Shown here: piece by piece, positions 1-8,313 of the stretch
Layout: each line of letters starts with the position of its first letter
How positions within the stretch are numbered: the stretch's first letter is position 1
From: an uncultured Rhizobiaceae group bacterium
GTDB taxonomy: Bacteria; Pseudomonadota; Alphaproteobacteria; Rhizobiales; Rhizobiaceae
Reading direction: 5' to 3'
Assembly (NCBI GenBank): GCA_937930635.1
Contig: CALHCF010000007.1
Location: 186,001-250,000 of the forward strand
DNA length: 64,000 nt
The notes under the pieces: model-generated
Databases searched by the model: none
What the model was told of the DNA's origin: nothing
What the model saw: the letters and a program-made list of their open reading frames with translations, nothing else
Translations under genes and position numbers: made by a program

Positions 1-104
1 GCAATCATGCCCGGGCACATATGCGGTTTGACCGACGCGAAAACCGGGCTTTCTCCCGCATCAGGCGCCTGCAATCAACGCTTATCCTGTCGCAATAAAA
101 CTTT

Positions 105-163
105 CGGCTTTGCCGTCTCCTCACGGGCAAAGCCGCAAAGACGGGGCAAACGAGCCGTTTGCC
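105..163. other. Two tandem stem-loops upstream of the ABC transporter
   Basis: A perfect 10-bp stem (cggctttgcc at 105-114 pairing with 126-135) is followed ten bases later by an 8-bp stem with a 3-base loop (ggcaaacg at 145-152 pairing with 156-163). Neither is followed by a T-run on the + strand. On the - strand the first has a short T-rich stretch after it, but no - strand gene ends here. They could be a structured 5' leader of the binding-protein gene or the terminator of a gene left of the window. Function is not known. Confidence 0.4.
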
Positions 164-251
164 TGCGTGAAAATTAGGAAACAAACAAAGCTGACATGTG
201 ATCAACAAGGTGCTTTAATCTCTCCAACAAAAACACCTGGGAGTAAGTTAC

Positions 252-1748
252 ATGTCCAAGTTAAGAAGAATTGCCGTTGCAGCACTGATGACAACGGCTC
301 TGATGCCGATGGTAGAGGCCTCAACCGCTCTGGCGGCAAAAACATCACTCACAATGGGCATGGTACTGGAACCACCTCACCTTGATCCAACAGCCGGTGC
401 CCCGGCTGCCATCGACGAAGTGGTTTATTCCAATCTTTTCGAAGGCCTCACACGCATTGGTTCAAAGGGTGAAGTATTGCCCGGCCTTGCCGAACGTTGG
501 GACGTTTCAGAAGATGGCAAGACCTACACTTTTCATCTGCGCAAGGGCGTAAAGTTTCACGATGGAACGGATTTTGACGCCAGCGACGTAAAATTCTCGT
601 TTGATCGAGCGCGTGCCGAGGAATCAACCAACGCCCAAAAAGGGCTGTTTGCCGGGATAGAGAACATCGAAACCGTTGATCCGGCCACGGTTAAAATCAC
701 TCTCAAATCGGCCGCTGGCAGCTTCCTTTTCAATCTCGGCTGGGGCGATGCCGTTATTGTTGCGCCGGAATCGGCAGAGGGGAACAAAGCCAAACCAATC
801 GGCACAGGCCCTTTCAAATTTGGCAATTGGGTCAAGGGAGCGTCGGTCGATCTGGTGCGAAACGACGCCTATTGGGGTGACAAAGTTTCACTTGAAAAGG
901 CCACATTCCGCTTCATATCCGACCCGGCAGCCGCTCTTTCATCCATGCTGGCCGGCGATGTCGATGCGTTTGCCAACTTCCCTGCCCCGGAATCGATACC
1001 GCAGCTGAAAGCGGATCCCCGCTTTAAGGTGGTCGTCGGGTCAACAGAAGGCGAAACCATTCTCACCACCAACAATACCAAACCACCGTTCAACGATGTA
1101 CGTGTGCGCCGCGCAATTGCCCACGCAATCGACCGCCAGGCGATCATTGATGGTGCGATGTTTGGATTGGGAACGCCAATCGGCACTCATTTTGCGCCGC
1201 ACCACCCGGCCTATGTCAATCTCGTTGACAGATATCCGCTGGATCTGGAAGGCGCCAAGAAACTGCTGGCGGAAGCGGGTCATCCAGACGGGTTCAAGGC
1301 CACACTGAAACTCCCGCCACCTTCATACGCCCGCAGAGGCGGAGAGATTATCGCAGCACAATTGCGCAAAATCGGGATTGAGCTGGAAATCATCCCCGTC
1401 GAATGGGGCGTCTGGGTGCCGGAAGTCTTCAAGGGCAAGGATTTTGATCTCACCATCGTTTCCCACACCGAGCCTCAAGATATCGGGATCTATGGCAAGG
1501 AAGGCTATTATTTCAATTACACCAGCGACGCCTTCAATGATGTCATGGCCAAGATGAACAGCGAAACCGACGAGGCCAAACGCTACGGGCTGATGGGAGA
1601 AGGCCAGAAGATCATCACAGAGGATGCCGTCAACGGATATCTTTTCCAGCTCGCCAAGGCGGGCGTCTGGAACGCCAAGATCAATGGCCTTTGGGAGAAC
1701 TCCCCTATTCAGGCCAATGATCTCACGGGCGTAAGCTGGAGCGACTAA
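252..1748 (+). CDS. ABC transporter substrate-binding protein, family 5 (peptide/nickel/opine type)
   Basis: Periplasmic binding protein of a peptide/nickel/opine-class ABC importer, 498 aa, the usual length for the family. Residues 1-29 form a Sec signal peptide (basic start, hydrophobic core, cleavage near ALAA). The mature part shows the SBP_bac_5 landmarks: an N-terminal LEPPHLDP stretch, AERWDVSEDGKTYTFHLRKG, and a central VRRAIAHAID segment. GGGAG nine bases upstream supports the ATG at 252. It is the first gene of a four-gene importer cassette, and a strong terminator after it should make it more abundant than the membrane parts. The substrate cannot be read from the sequence; the following hydrolase hints at an amide or ester-bearing small molecule (inference). 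Confidence 0.93.
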   Translation: MSKLRRIAVAALMTTALMPMVEASTALAAKTSLTMGMVLEPPHLDPTAGAPAAIDEVVYSNLFEGLTRIGSKGEVLPGLAERWDVSEDGKTYTFHLRKGVKFHDGTDFDASDVKFSFDRARAEESTNAQKGLFAGIENIETVDPATVKITLKSAAGSFLFNLGWGDAVIVAPESAEGNKAKPIGTGPFKFGNWVKGASVDLVRNDAYWGDKVSLEKATFRFISDPAAALSSMLAGDVDAFANFPAPESIPQLKADPRFKVVVGSTEGETILTTNNTKPPFNDVRVRRAIAHAIDRQAIIDGAMFGLGTPIGTHFAPHHPAYVNLVDRYPLDLEGAKKLLAEAGHPDGFKATLKLPPPSYARRGGEIIAAQLRKIGIELEIIPVEWGVWVPEVFKGKDFDLTIVSHTEPQDIGIYGKEGYYFNYTSDAFNDVMAKMNSETDEAKRYGLMGEGQKIITEDAVNGYLFQLAKAGVWNAKINGLWENSPIQANDLTGVSWSD

Positions 1749-1755
1749 CAACAAC

Positions 1756-1783
1756 AGGGCCGGTAAATCCACCGGCCCTTTTT
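1756..1783 (+). terminator. Rho-independent terminator/attenuator between binding protein and permease genes
   Basis: AGGGCCGG (1756-1763) pairs perfectly with CCGGCCCT (1772-1779) across an 8-base loop and is followed by a T-run. It lies only 80 bases before the first permease gene, so it probably lowers readthrough into the permease/ATPase genes relative to the binding protein. Confidence 0.85.
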
Positions 1784-1862
1784 CGTCTCACTCTCTTTCC
1801 GCTCTAATGTCGATCAGCTCTCAAGACAGTTTCAACGCGGATTTTAAAGCGTCTCCCCAACC

Positions 1863-2816
1863 ATGACCCTTGTCCTGACCCGAAAACTCTTGTGGGCCAT
1901 TGTCACCCTTATTGTGGCATCGGTGGTCGTTTTTCTGGCGCTGGAAATCGTTCCCGGCGACCCGGCGCAGGTGATGCTAGGCATCAATGCGACTGACGAA
2001 GCTGTCGAGGCATTGCGACGGTCCCTTGGGTTGAACCGCCCTCCGCTGGAGCGTTACCTGAGCTGGATTTCGGGCATGATCGTGGGTGACTTCGGGAAAA
2101 GCTATACTTATTCCGTGCCGGTGTGGGAGCTGTTTATCGACCGGGTAACGGTGAGCCTGCCTCTGGCCCTGCTCTCGCTTTTCATTTCTGCGGCGATTGC
2201 AATTCCTGTCGGCGTTTATGCCGCAGCGCGGCGCGGCAGTGCGGCCGATACCGGGATCATGGCCATCAGCCAGCTGGGTATTGCAGTTCCTAATTTCTGG
2301 CTGGCCCTGTTGTTGGTTTATGTCATGGCGATCTGGTTGCAGCTGGTTCCCGCAGGCGGGTTCCCAGGTTGGGAAGCCGGCGTGTTGAACGGTCTCCAAT
2401 CGCTCCTCCTGCCCGCCATCGCGCTTGGGCTTCCACAGGCTGCGATCCTCTCAAGAGTAACCCGGTCTGCCTTGCTGGAAACGCTTGGTGAGGACTATAT
2501 CCGCACGGCACGGGCCAAAGGGTTGAGCCGACGCGCAACATTGTGGAAACACGCATTGCGCAATTCCATGATCCCTGTTGTTACGATCATCGGCCTTCAG
2601 TTTGCCTATCTGCTGGCAGGCACCATTATCATTGAAAACGTGTTCTACCTTCCAGGGCTTGGGCGGCTGGTCTTTCAGGCAATATCGCTGCGCGATCTCA
2701 TTGTTGTTGAGAGCATTGTCATGATCTTGGTTGCAACGATCATCATCATCAATCTGCTGGTGGATCTGGCTTATTTTTGGATTGATCCACGCCTGCGCCG
2801 TCGCGGGGCACGATGA
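1863..2816 (+). CDS. ABC transporter permease, DppB/OppB type
   Basis: Inner-membrane permease, 317 aa, with the six hydrophobic segments of the DppB class. The N-terminal TM is followed by the family's periplasmic stretch (LEIVPGDPAQVMLG, LGLNRPPLERYL). The EAA coupling loop that contacts the ATPase is visible around residues 215-240 (EDYIRTARAKGLSRRATLWK). The start ATG is preceded by only a weak Shine-Dalgarno sequence. It overlaps the next permease gene by 4 bases (ATGA), consistent with coupled translation of a heterodimeric channel. Confidence 0.93.
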   Translation: MTLVLTRKLLWAIVTLIVASVVVFLALEIVPGDPAQVMLGINATDEAVEALRRSLGLNRPPLERYLSWISGMIVGDFGKSYTYSVPVWELFIDRVTVSLPLALLSLFISAAIAIPVGVYAAARRGSAADTGIMAISQLGIAVPNFWLALLLVYVMAIWLQLVPAGGFPGWEAGVLNGLQSLLLPAIALGLPQAAILSRVTRSALLETLGEDYIRTARAKGLSRRATLWKHALRNSMIPVVTIIGLQFAYLLAGTIIIENVFYLPGLGRLVFQAISLRDLIVVESIVMILVATIIIINLLVDLAYFWIDPRLRRRGAR

Positions 2817-3676
2817 CGCCAGATCTTGCTCCCCCTGCGCAGCACTTCTGGTCACGTGCTCTTGCAAACCGCAGTTTTTTTGTTGGTTTCATCATCACCG
2901 CTGTCGTGGTGATGATGGCAGCAGTCTCCTATGTCTGGACACCATTTGATGTCACCGAGCTCAATATTGCCGGCAAACTGAAAGCACCATCGACGCTGCA
3001 CTGGTTTGGAACCGATCACTTTGGACGCGACATCTTTTCCATGATCATGGTGGGCGCCCGAAATTCGATCGCAGTTGCGCTGGTCGCCGTCATCATTGGG
3101 ATTGGCATCGGGGTTCCTGTTGGCTGTTGGGCCGCCGCCCGTGGCGGTTTTCTGGATGAGGCCCTGATGCGCGGTAACGACATCATCTTTGCGTTTCCCG
3201 CCCTGCTTTCCGCGGTCATGATCACAGCGGTTTTCGGCCCTGGAGCGATTAACGCCATCATCGCCATCGGCATTTTCAACATCCCGGTCTTTGCCCGCCT
3301 GGCGCGCGGGGCGGCGCTGGCTTTATGGACCCGTGAGTTCATTCTGGCAGCACGGGTAGCCGGGAAAGGCCGGGCTCTCATCACCGCGGAGCACATTGTG
3401 CCGAACATGGCCAATCTGATCATTGTCCAGGGCACTGTCGCCTTTGCTTTGGGCATTATTCAGGAAGCCGGACTGGCTTATGTGGGACTTGGAACCCAGC
3501 CGCCCTTTCCTTCCTGGGGCAAGATGCTCAACGAGGCTCAGACCATGATGAGTTTTGCGCCGCATATGGCAATTGTGCCGGGTCTGGCTATCGTCATCAC
3601 CGTTTTGGGCCTCAATCTTCTTGGAGATGGCCTGCGGGATGTGCTGGACCCGCATTTGTCGAGAGAGCGCACCTGA
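2813..3676 (+). CDS. ABC transporter permease, DppC/OppC type
   Basis: Second inner-membrane permease, 287 aa, partner of the preceding DppB-type protein. It has the DppC-class N-terminal TM, the HWFGTDHFGRDIFS motif after it, and the family's C-terminal GLGTQPPFPSWGKML segment near the EAA loop. The start overlaps the upstream stop by 4 bases and its own stop overlaps the ATPase start by one base, so the three genes are translated as one unit. Confidence 0.93.
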   Translation: MTPDLAPPAQHFWSRALANRSFFVGFIITAVVVMMAAVSYVWTPFDVTELNIAGKLKAPSTLHWFGTDHFGRDIFSMIMVGARNSIAVALVAVIIGIGIGVPVGCWAAARGGFLDEALMRGNDIIFAFPALLSAVMITAVFGPGAINAIIAIGIFNIPVFARLARGAALALWTREFILAARVAGKGRALITAEHIVPNMANLIIVQGTVAFALGIIQEAGLAYVGLGTQPPFPSWGKMLNEAQTMMSFAPHMAIVPGLAIVITVLGLNLLGDGLRDVLDPHLSRERT

Positions 3677-5298
3677 TGCTGGTCATCGACCGACTTAATC
3701 TGACCATTGGTGACACACCAATTCTACACGATGTCAGCCTTTCGGTGGATGCGGGCCGCATTCTCGGCATTGTCGGTGAATCAGGTTCTGGAAAATCAAT
3801 GACCGCCCTTTCCACCATGCAATTATTGCCCGGCGGCTCGAAGACATCAGGATCAATCCAGTTCTGCGGCCAGGAACTTTTGCAGGCCGATGATGACCTG
3901 ATGCAGGATCTGCGCGGCGACGATATCGGCATCATCTTTCAGGAACCGATGACCGCCCTCAATCCGGTTCACACGATTGGTGATCAGATTGCCGAAGGGA
4001 TCATCCTGCACGATGGGGTGCAGCGCGATGAAGCTCAGGCCCGAACGATCAAACTTCTGGAGCGGGTTGGGCTGCCTCCCTCCCGCTACCCTCTCTCACG
4101 CTATCCCCATGAACTATCGGGTGGCCAGCGCCAACGGGTGATGATTGCCATCGCCTGCGCTCAGAAACCGCAGCTTCTGATAGGCGACGAGCCGACAACG
4201 GCTCTCGATGTAACCTTGCAGGCGCAAATCCTGCGCCTGTTGCGCGAACTGGTCGACGAGAGCGGCATGGGGCTTATCCTGATCAGTCACGATCTGGCTG
4301 TCGTTGCTGAAATGACGGACGAAATTGCTGTCATGCGCGAAGGTAGAGTGGTTGATCACGGCCCGACAGGTGCGGTGCTGCGTGGTCTTGAGCACCCCTA
4401 TACCAGACGGCTTGCCGAAGCCTCGACCCATGTACCGGTGCGCCACAAGCCGCCCCTATTGACCAAAGATGCAGAAAAGAAGGCCGAAGCACCGCTGCTT
4501 CGCGCAACCGGCCTTGTTCGTGAATATCCAACTCCGCGCAAAAACCTGTTTGCCCGCGGAGCCCCGTTTCGCGCTGTCGATGAGGTGGACCTGACACTCT
4601 ATCAGGGACAGAGCATTGGATTGGTGGGCGAGTCAGGGTGCGGAAAATCAACGCTGGCCCGAATGATCCTTGCCCTAGACAAGCCAACTGAGGGATCAAT
4701 CCATTTTCATGGTATGGATCTTGGTACGGCTGACAGCACAAGCCTGCGGCGCGCGCGGCGTGACATGCAGGTGGTGTTTCAGGACCCCTTTGCCAGTTTC
4801 AACCCTCGCCACAAGGTCGAACGCCTGGTCGCGGAGCCGCTTTATCTGGAAGACCCTCTTAGCGCCAATGAGAAACGTGACCGCGTTCTTACCGCCCTGC
4901 AAGAAGTAGGGTTGAACGAAACGGCGCTGGACAAATACCCTCATGAATTTTCCGGCGGTCAACGCCAGCGCCTCGCCATCGCCCGCGCCCTGATCACCCG
5001 CCCTGCCCTGATCATACAAGACGAACCAGTCTCCGCACTTGACGTTTCCATCCGGGCTCAGGTGCTTGATTTGTTGTCGCAGCTGCGGGAGCGCCTCGGC
5101 CTGACCTATCTCTTCATCAGTCACGACCTTGGTGTGGTTCGTGCGATCTGTGATGAGGTTCTGGTTATGGATGCCGGAAAAATCGTGGAACACGGTTCTG
5201 TCCACAGCGTGTTGGACAACCCGCAATCACAAGCAGCACAACGTTTGGCAGCAGCAACACCAAACCTTGAGAAAGCAATTGCAAACCGTCTAGACTAA
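3676..5298 (+). CDS. Fused double ATP-binding subunit (DppD-DppF type) of the ABC importer
   Basis: 540-aa protein containing two complete ABC ATPase domains, equivalent to DppD and DppF in one chain. Domain 1 has Walker A GESGSGKS (34-41), the signature LSGGQRQR (about 147-154) and Walker B LLIGDEPTTALD. Domain 2 has Walker A GESGCGKS (about 318), signature FSGGQRQR (about 425) and a DEPVSALD Walker B. Each domain carries the oligopeptide-transporter C-terminal extension; the first ends around the EHPYTRRL motif. It energises the two permeases encoded immediately upstream. Confidence 0.93.
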   Translation: MLVIDRLNLTIGDTPILHDVSLSVDAGRILGIVGESGSGKSMTALSTMQLLPGGSKTSGSIQFCGQELLQADDDLMQDLRGDDIGIIFQEPMTALNPVHTIGDQIAEGIILHDGVQRDEAQARTIKLLERVGLPPSRYPLSRYPHELSGGQRQRVMIAIACAQKPQLLIGDEPTTALDVTLQAQILRLLRELVDESGMGLILISHDLAVVAEMTDEIAVMREGRVVDHGPTGAVLRGLEHPYTRRLAEASTHVPVRHKPPLLTKDAEKKAEAPLLRATGLVREYPTPRKNLFARGAPFRAVDEVDLTLYQGQSIGLVGESGCGKSTLARMILALDKPTEGSIHFHGMDLGTADSTSLRRARRDMQVVFQDPFASFNPRHKVERLVAEPLYLEDPLSANEKRDRVLTALQEVGLNETALDKYPHEFSGGQRQRLAIARALITRPALIIQDEPVSALDVSIRAQVLDLLSQLRERLGLTYLFISHDLGVVRAICDEVLVMDAGKIVEHGSVHSVLDNPQSQAAQRLAAATPNLEKAIANRLD

Positions 5299-5331
5299 AA
5301 AAAATTACGGTCTGAGTATTGGGACCCTGCG

Positions 5332-6381
5332 ATGAACGAGAATATTGACTACACGAAAGAGTATGACAATTCGGCCCGGGTGGCGAACTCGACCGAACTT
5401 CTTGATCGTCTTATCACTGATGCTGCCAACTTTCGTGACGACCCGGACCTGATTGCAGAATACGATCTTTCTTACGGCCCGGCGCTGCGCAACCGCATGG
5501 ATGTGTTCTGGCCTTCGAACGGTGCGGGCAGAAAAAAACAAAGCCGTATCGTCATGTTCATCCATGGCGGCTACTGGCAGCGCATGGACCGTTCGGCTTT
5601 CAGCCATCTTGCGCGTGGATTGCTGGACAACGGCCTCGCCGTTGCAATGCCCTCCTATACCTTGTGTCCGGACATCAAGATCGACGGTATCATCAACGAA
5701 ATCCGACGCGCCTGCCTGTTGCTTTATCAAACTTACAAACGCCGCTTTACGGTGATCGGCCATTCGGCCGGTGGCCATCTGGCAGCCTGTATGGTGGCAA
5801 CGGACTGGGATACAATCCACCACGACCTTCCCAATGACCTTGTGGCTTCAGGGCTTGGAATATCCGGAATTTTCGACCTGCTCCCACTGTTGCAAACCCC
5901 CATCAATGATGCGTTGCAGATGGATGAAGTACAGGCAATTGCTGCAAGCCCAATCCGCTGGATACCGGAAACCCAACAGCGTTTTGATGCCTGGGTGGGC
6001 AGCACCGAGTCAGGTGAGTTCCACCGTCAGAGCCAAAGTCTGGCAGAACGGTGGAGCCTGTTGGGCAGCCCCACCCAATATCAGTCCGTACCGGGCAAAA
6101 ACCATTTCACCGTTATTGATGATCTCAAACACCGCAACAGCCGGCTGGTAAATCGCATTGTCGATCTGACAGAGCAGCCGCTGGCTGAGGAAAATATTCC
6201 AGAGCCTGACGAAGATGAAATTCAAAAGCTCATTCTGCAATCCAGCAACGAGAGCGCAGATACAGGGGCAGATACCGGGGATGAGGCTTCAGCACCAACC
6301 GTTGAATCACAGACCCACGAACCACAGACAAATAACGAGCAGGACCAACAGCAGGCAGACAATCTGCAAGAGCTCCAGTGA
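5332..6381 (+). CDS. Alpha/beta hydrolase, arylformamidase (kynurenine formamidase)-like, with overprinted acidic tail
   Basis: 349-aa alpha/beta hydrolase. The oxyanion motif HGGYWQ (about 77-82) and nucleophile elbow GHSAGGH (about 143-149) place it in the arylformamidase/BNA7-like group; a catalytic His is plausible at GKNHFTV. The fold should end near residue 285. The rest (290-349) is a low-complexity Glu/Gln/Asn-rich tail, and its last 25 codons lie antisense to the end of the cobD gene. It follows the ABC importer by 33 bases and may process the imported compound (inference). True kynurenine formamidase activity is unproven, as no other kynurenine genes are seen. Confidence 0.8.
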   Translation: MNENIDYTKEYDNSARVANSTELLDRLITDAANFRDDPDLIAEYDLSYGPALRNRMDVFWPSNGAGRKKQSRIVMFIHGGYWQRMDRSAFSHLARGLLDNGLAVAMPSYTLCPDIKIDGIINEIRRACLLLYQTYKRRFTVIGHSAGGHLAACMVATDWDTIHHDLPNDLVASGLGISGIFDLLPLLQTPINDALQMDEVQAIAASPIRWIPETQQRFDAWVGSTESGEFHRQSQSLAERWSLLGSPTQYQSVPGKNHFTVIDDLKHRNSRLVNRIVDLTEQPLAEENIPEPDEDEIQKLILQSSNESADTGADTGDEASAPTVESQTHEPQTNNEQDQQQADNLQELQ

Positions 6382-7263
6382 GGCATGAACATCATGAACC
6401 GTCGCCTTGTCGCGACCATCGGGATTTAGCCTGACACCATCCACCTCGTCTTTCCCGTAACGGCGGGGACCACCAAGAGTGAGACCAAGTGCAGCAGCAA
6501 ATGCTGCCTCCGGCCATCCGGCGTTGGGTGAACGATGCTTTGGCGCATCACGCATGGTGGTGCTCCAAACCGTGGAGGTTTTGGCCATGCCGCGCCGAAA
6601 AAACATAACGGCCAGCACCAGAAGAAATGAAAGCCGGGCTGCCGGCCAGTTCATCAGATCGTCCAGACGCGCGCTTGCCTTGCCAAAAAACTCATAGCGC
6701 GGCGTATGATGCCCGATCATGGAATCAGCGGTGTTAACGGCCTTGTAGAACAAAATTCCCGGCAAACCGGCAATGACATACCAGAAGACGGGAGCCACAA
6801 CGCCATCTGAAAAATTCTCGGCAAGGCTTTCTATCGCGGCTTTGGAGATGCCATCTTCATCGAGTTGCGAGACATCGCGTCCAACAATCATGGAGACCTG
6901 TTCACGACCGCCTTCCAGACCCGCGCTCTCCAACCCGTCGGCCACCCGCATAACGTGCTGGTAAAGACCCTTTTGGGCAATCAGGAACGAAACAATGACC
7001 ATCTCGACCACCCAGGCGAGGCTGTTTGACAACACACTGATCAGCCCGACCACAGCCCAGACCGTAAGGCAGACAACAAACAGTCCGATCAAAACAATCA
7101 CACCGTTGCGAAAATCGATGGCCTGACTGTTTCCGGCCAGACGCCGGTCTGCAAAATCAATCAGTTTTCCAAAAAGGACCACGGGGTGAGGCATACGACG
7201 CCAGAGAAAATCGGGATCACCAATCAACAGGTCCAGAATTAAAGCAGCTGCCAGTAGTCCCAT
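6307..7263 (-). CDS. cobD: Adenosylcobinamide-phosphate synthase (CobD/CbiB)
   Basis: Membrane enzyme that joins adenosylcobyric acid to (R)-1-amino-2-propanol phosphate, giving adenosylcobinamide phosphate. 318 aa, near the family length, with several hydrophobic segments. It shows the CbiB signatures DLLIGDPDFLWRRMPHPVVLFG near the N-terminus, ENFSDGVVAPVFWY in the middle and KAVNTADSMIGH. The last gene of the leftward cobA-cobB-cobC-cobD operon; it ends 75 bases inside the 3' end of the convergent hydrolase gene. The final TM helix (rich in Leu/Val) is encoded in this overlap and belongs to the conserved protein, so the stop at 6307 looks genuine. Confidence 0.93.
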   Translation of the reverse strand: MGLLAAALILDLLIGDPDFLWRRMPHPVVLFGKLIDFADRRLAGNSQAIDFRNGVIVLIGLFVVCLTVWAVVGLISVLSNSLAWVVEMVIVSFLIAQKGLYQHVMRVADGLESAGLEGGREQVSMIVGRDVSQLDEDGISKAAIESLAENFSDGVVAPVFWYVIAGLPGILFYKAVNTADSMIGHHTPRYEFFGKASARLDDLMNWPAARLSFLLVLAVMFFRRGMAKTSTVWSTTMRDAPKHRSPNAGWPEAAFAAALGLTLGGPRRYGKDEVDGVRLNPDGRDKATVHDVHASLELLQIVCLLLVLLVICLWFVGL

Positions 7264-7305
7264 TGTCGCTTGCCAAATTCCGGTGGTTTCCGATTATCAA
7301 GACTA

Positions 7306-8313
7306 TCAAATCGCGTTGTAAAATGAACCTATCGCCTTGTTCAGCCGGTTAAGGGCGGTTTTGTTGGCTGGCATCCCAAATCGCAACCAGTCCGGTTTGC
7401 CGGGGAAAGACCGCACCAGAATGTGCGATCGGCATAAATGTTCCTGCAACGCGGCCGCTCTGCCATGGCTCGCCAACACAAACAGCGCTGTGCCCCCAAC
7501 CACTTCAAGACCATTGGAAACCAGCATCGCCTCAAGCTGTTCGCGGCTTTCAGCCAGTCTTTTTTGGGTTTTATCACGCCATTTGGTATCGCTTAGCGCC
7601 TTCGCGGCAACGGCAAGGGCGGGGCCTGATACGGCCCATGGGCCAAGATAATCCTCCAGCCGTTGTGCCAGGATAGGTGACGCCAAAGCGATGCCGAGCC
7701 GCACGCCTGCCAGACCGTAAAATTTCCCAAAAGAACGCAAGACAACAAGCCCTTCACGCCCCGTCTGATCCGCTATGGAAGATCTTGGCGCAACATCGAC
7801 AAACGCCTCATCAACAAGCAGAACACCGCCTTTCGCAGCAAGGCGACGTGACAGATCAATCAACGCCTGGCGGTCCACCACCCGGCCATCGGGATTGTTG
7901 GGATTAACGACAACAATAATACGGGCGGTTGCCTCCGCACTCTCGATACCATCTGTGACATAAACTTCATGGCCGGCCCGTTTCCAGGCAACACCATGCT
8001 CCTGATAGGTAAAGCCAACCACAGCGACCGCCTGCGGTTTAAACAGCCAGGGCAGTATCTGAATATGCATCTGGCTCCCAGGCGACAATGAAAGCCCGGC
8101 TTCATCCTGCACACCGTAAGCGGCACGGGCCGCCGCAGCCGTTGCCGACCAGGCAGCCGCATCAGGCAATCTTTGCCACACCACCGGATCAATATCTTTT
8201 ATGGGATAGGCAACCGGGTTGATACCGGTCGACAGATCAAGCCATCTGTCAACGTTACCACCAAATCGAGCAATGGCGGCATCCAGCCTGCCCCCATGGG
8301 TTACACCCGTCAT
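7306..8313 (-). CDS. cobC: L-threonine-O-3-phosphate decarboxylase / aminotransferase-like CobC
   Basis: PLP enzyme that supplies the aminopropanol-phosphate arm of cobalamin, 335 aa. It begins with the CobC-typical THGGRLDAA and LDLSTGINP segments, and carries the fold-type I features VVNPNNPDGR (PLP-phosphate contact) and RSFGKFYGLAG, whose Lys is the Schiff-base residue. Its start overlaps the cobB stop by 4 bases, and cobD, its functional partner, follows after 42 bases. Confidence 0.93.
   Translation of the reverse strand: MTGVTHGGRLDAAIARFGGNVDRWLDLSTGINPVAYPIKDIDPVVWQRLPDAAAWSATAAAARAAYGVQDEAGLSLSPGSQMHIQILPWLFKPQAVAVVGFTYQEHGVAWKRAGHEVYVTDGIESAEATARIIVVVNPNNPDGRVVDRQALIDLSRRLAAKGGVLLVDEAFVDVAPRSSIADQTGREGLVVLRSFGKFYGLAGVRLGIALASPILAQRLEDYLGPWAVSGPALAVAAKALSDTKWRDKTQKRLAESREQLEAMLVSNGLEVVGGTALFVLASHGRAAALQEHLCRSHILVRSFPGKPDWLRFGMPANKTALNRLNKAIGSFYNAI

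Noticed and set aside
1..251. 67-aa - strand ORF at 5-208
   Set aside because: No ribosome site, no domain, overlaps hairpins in the leader; composition is typical of non-coding frames.
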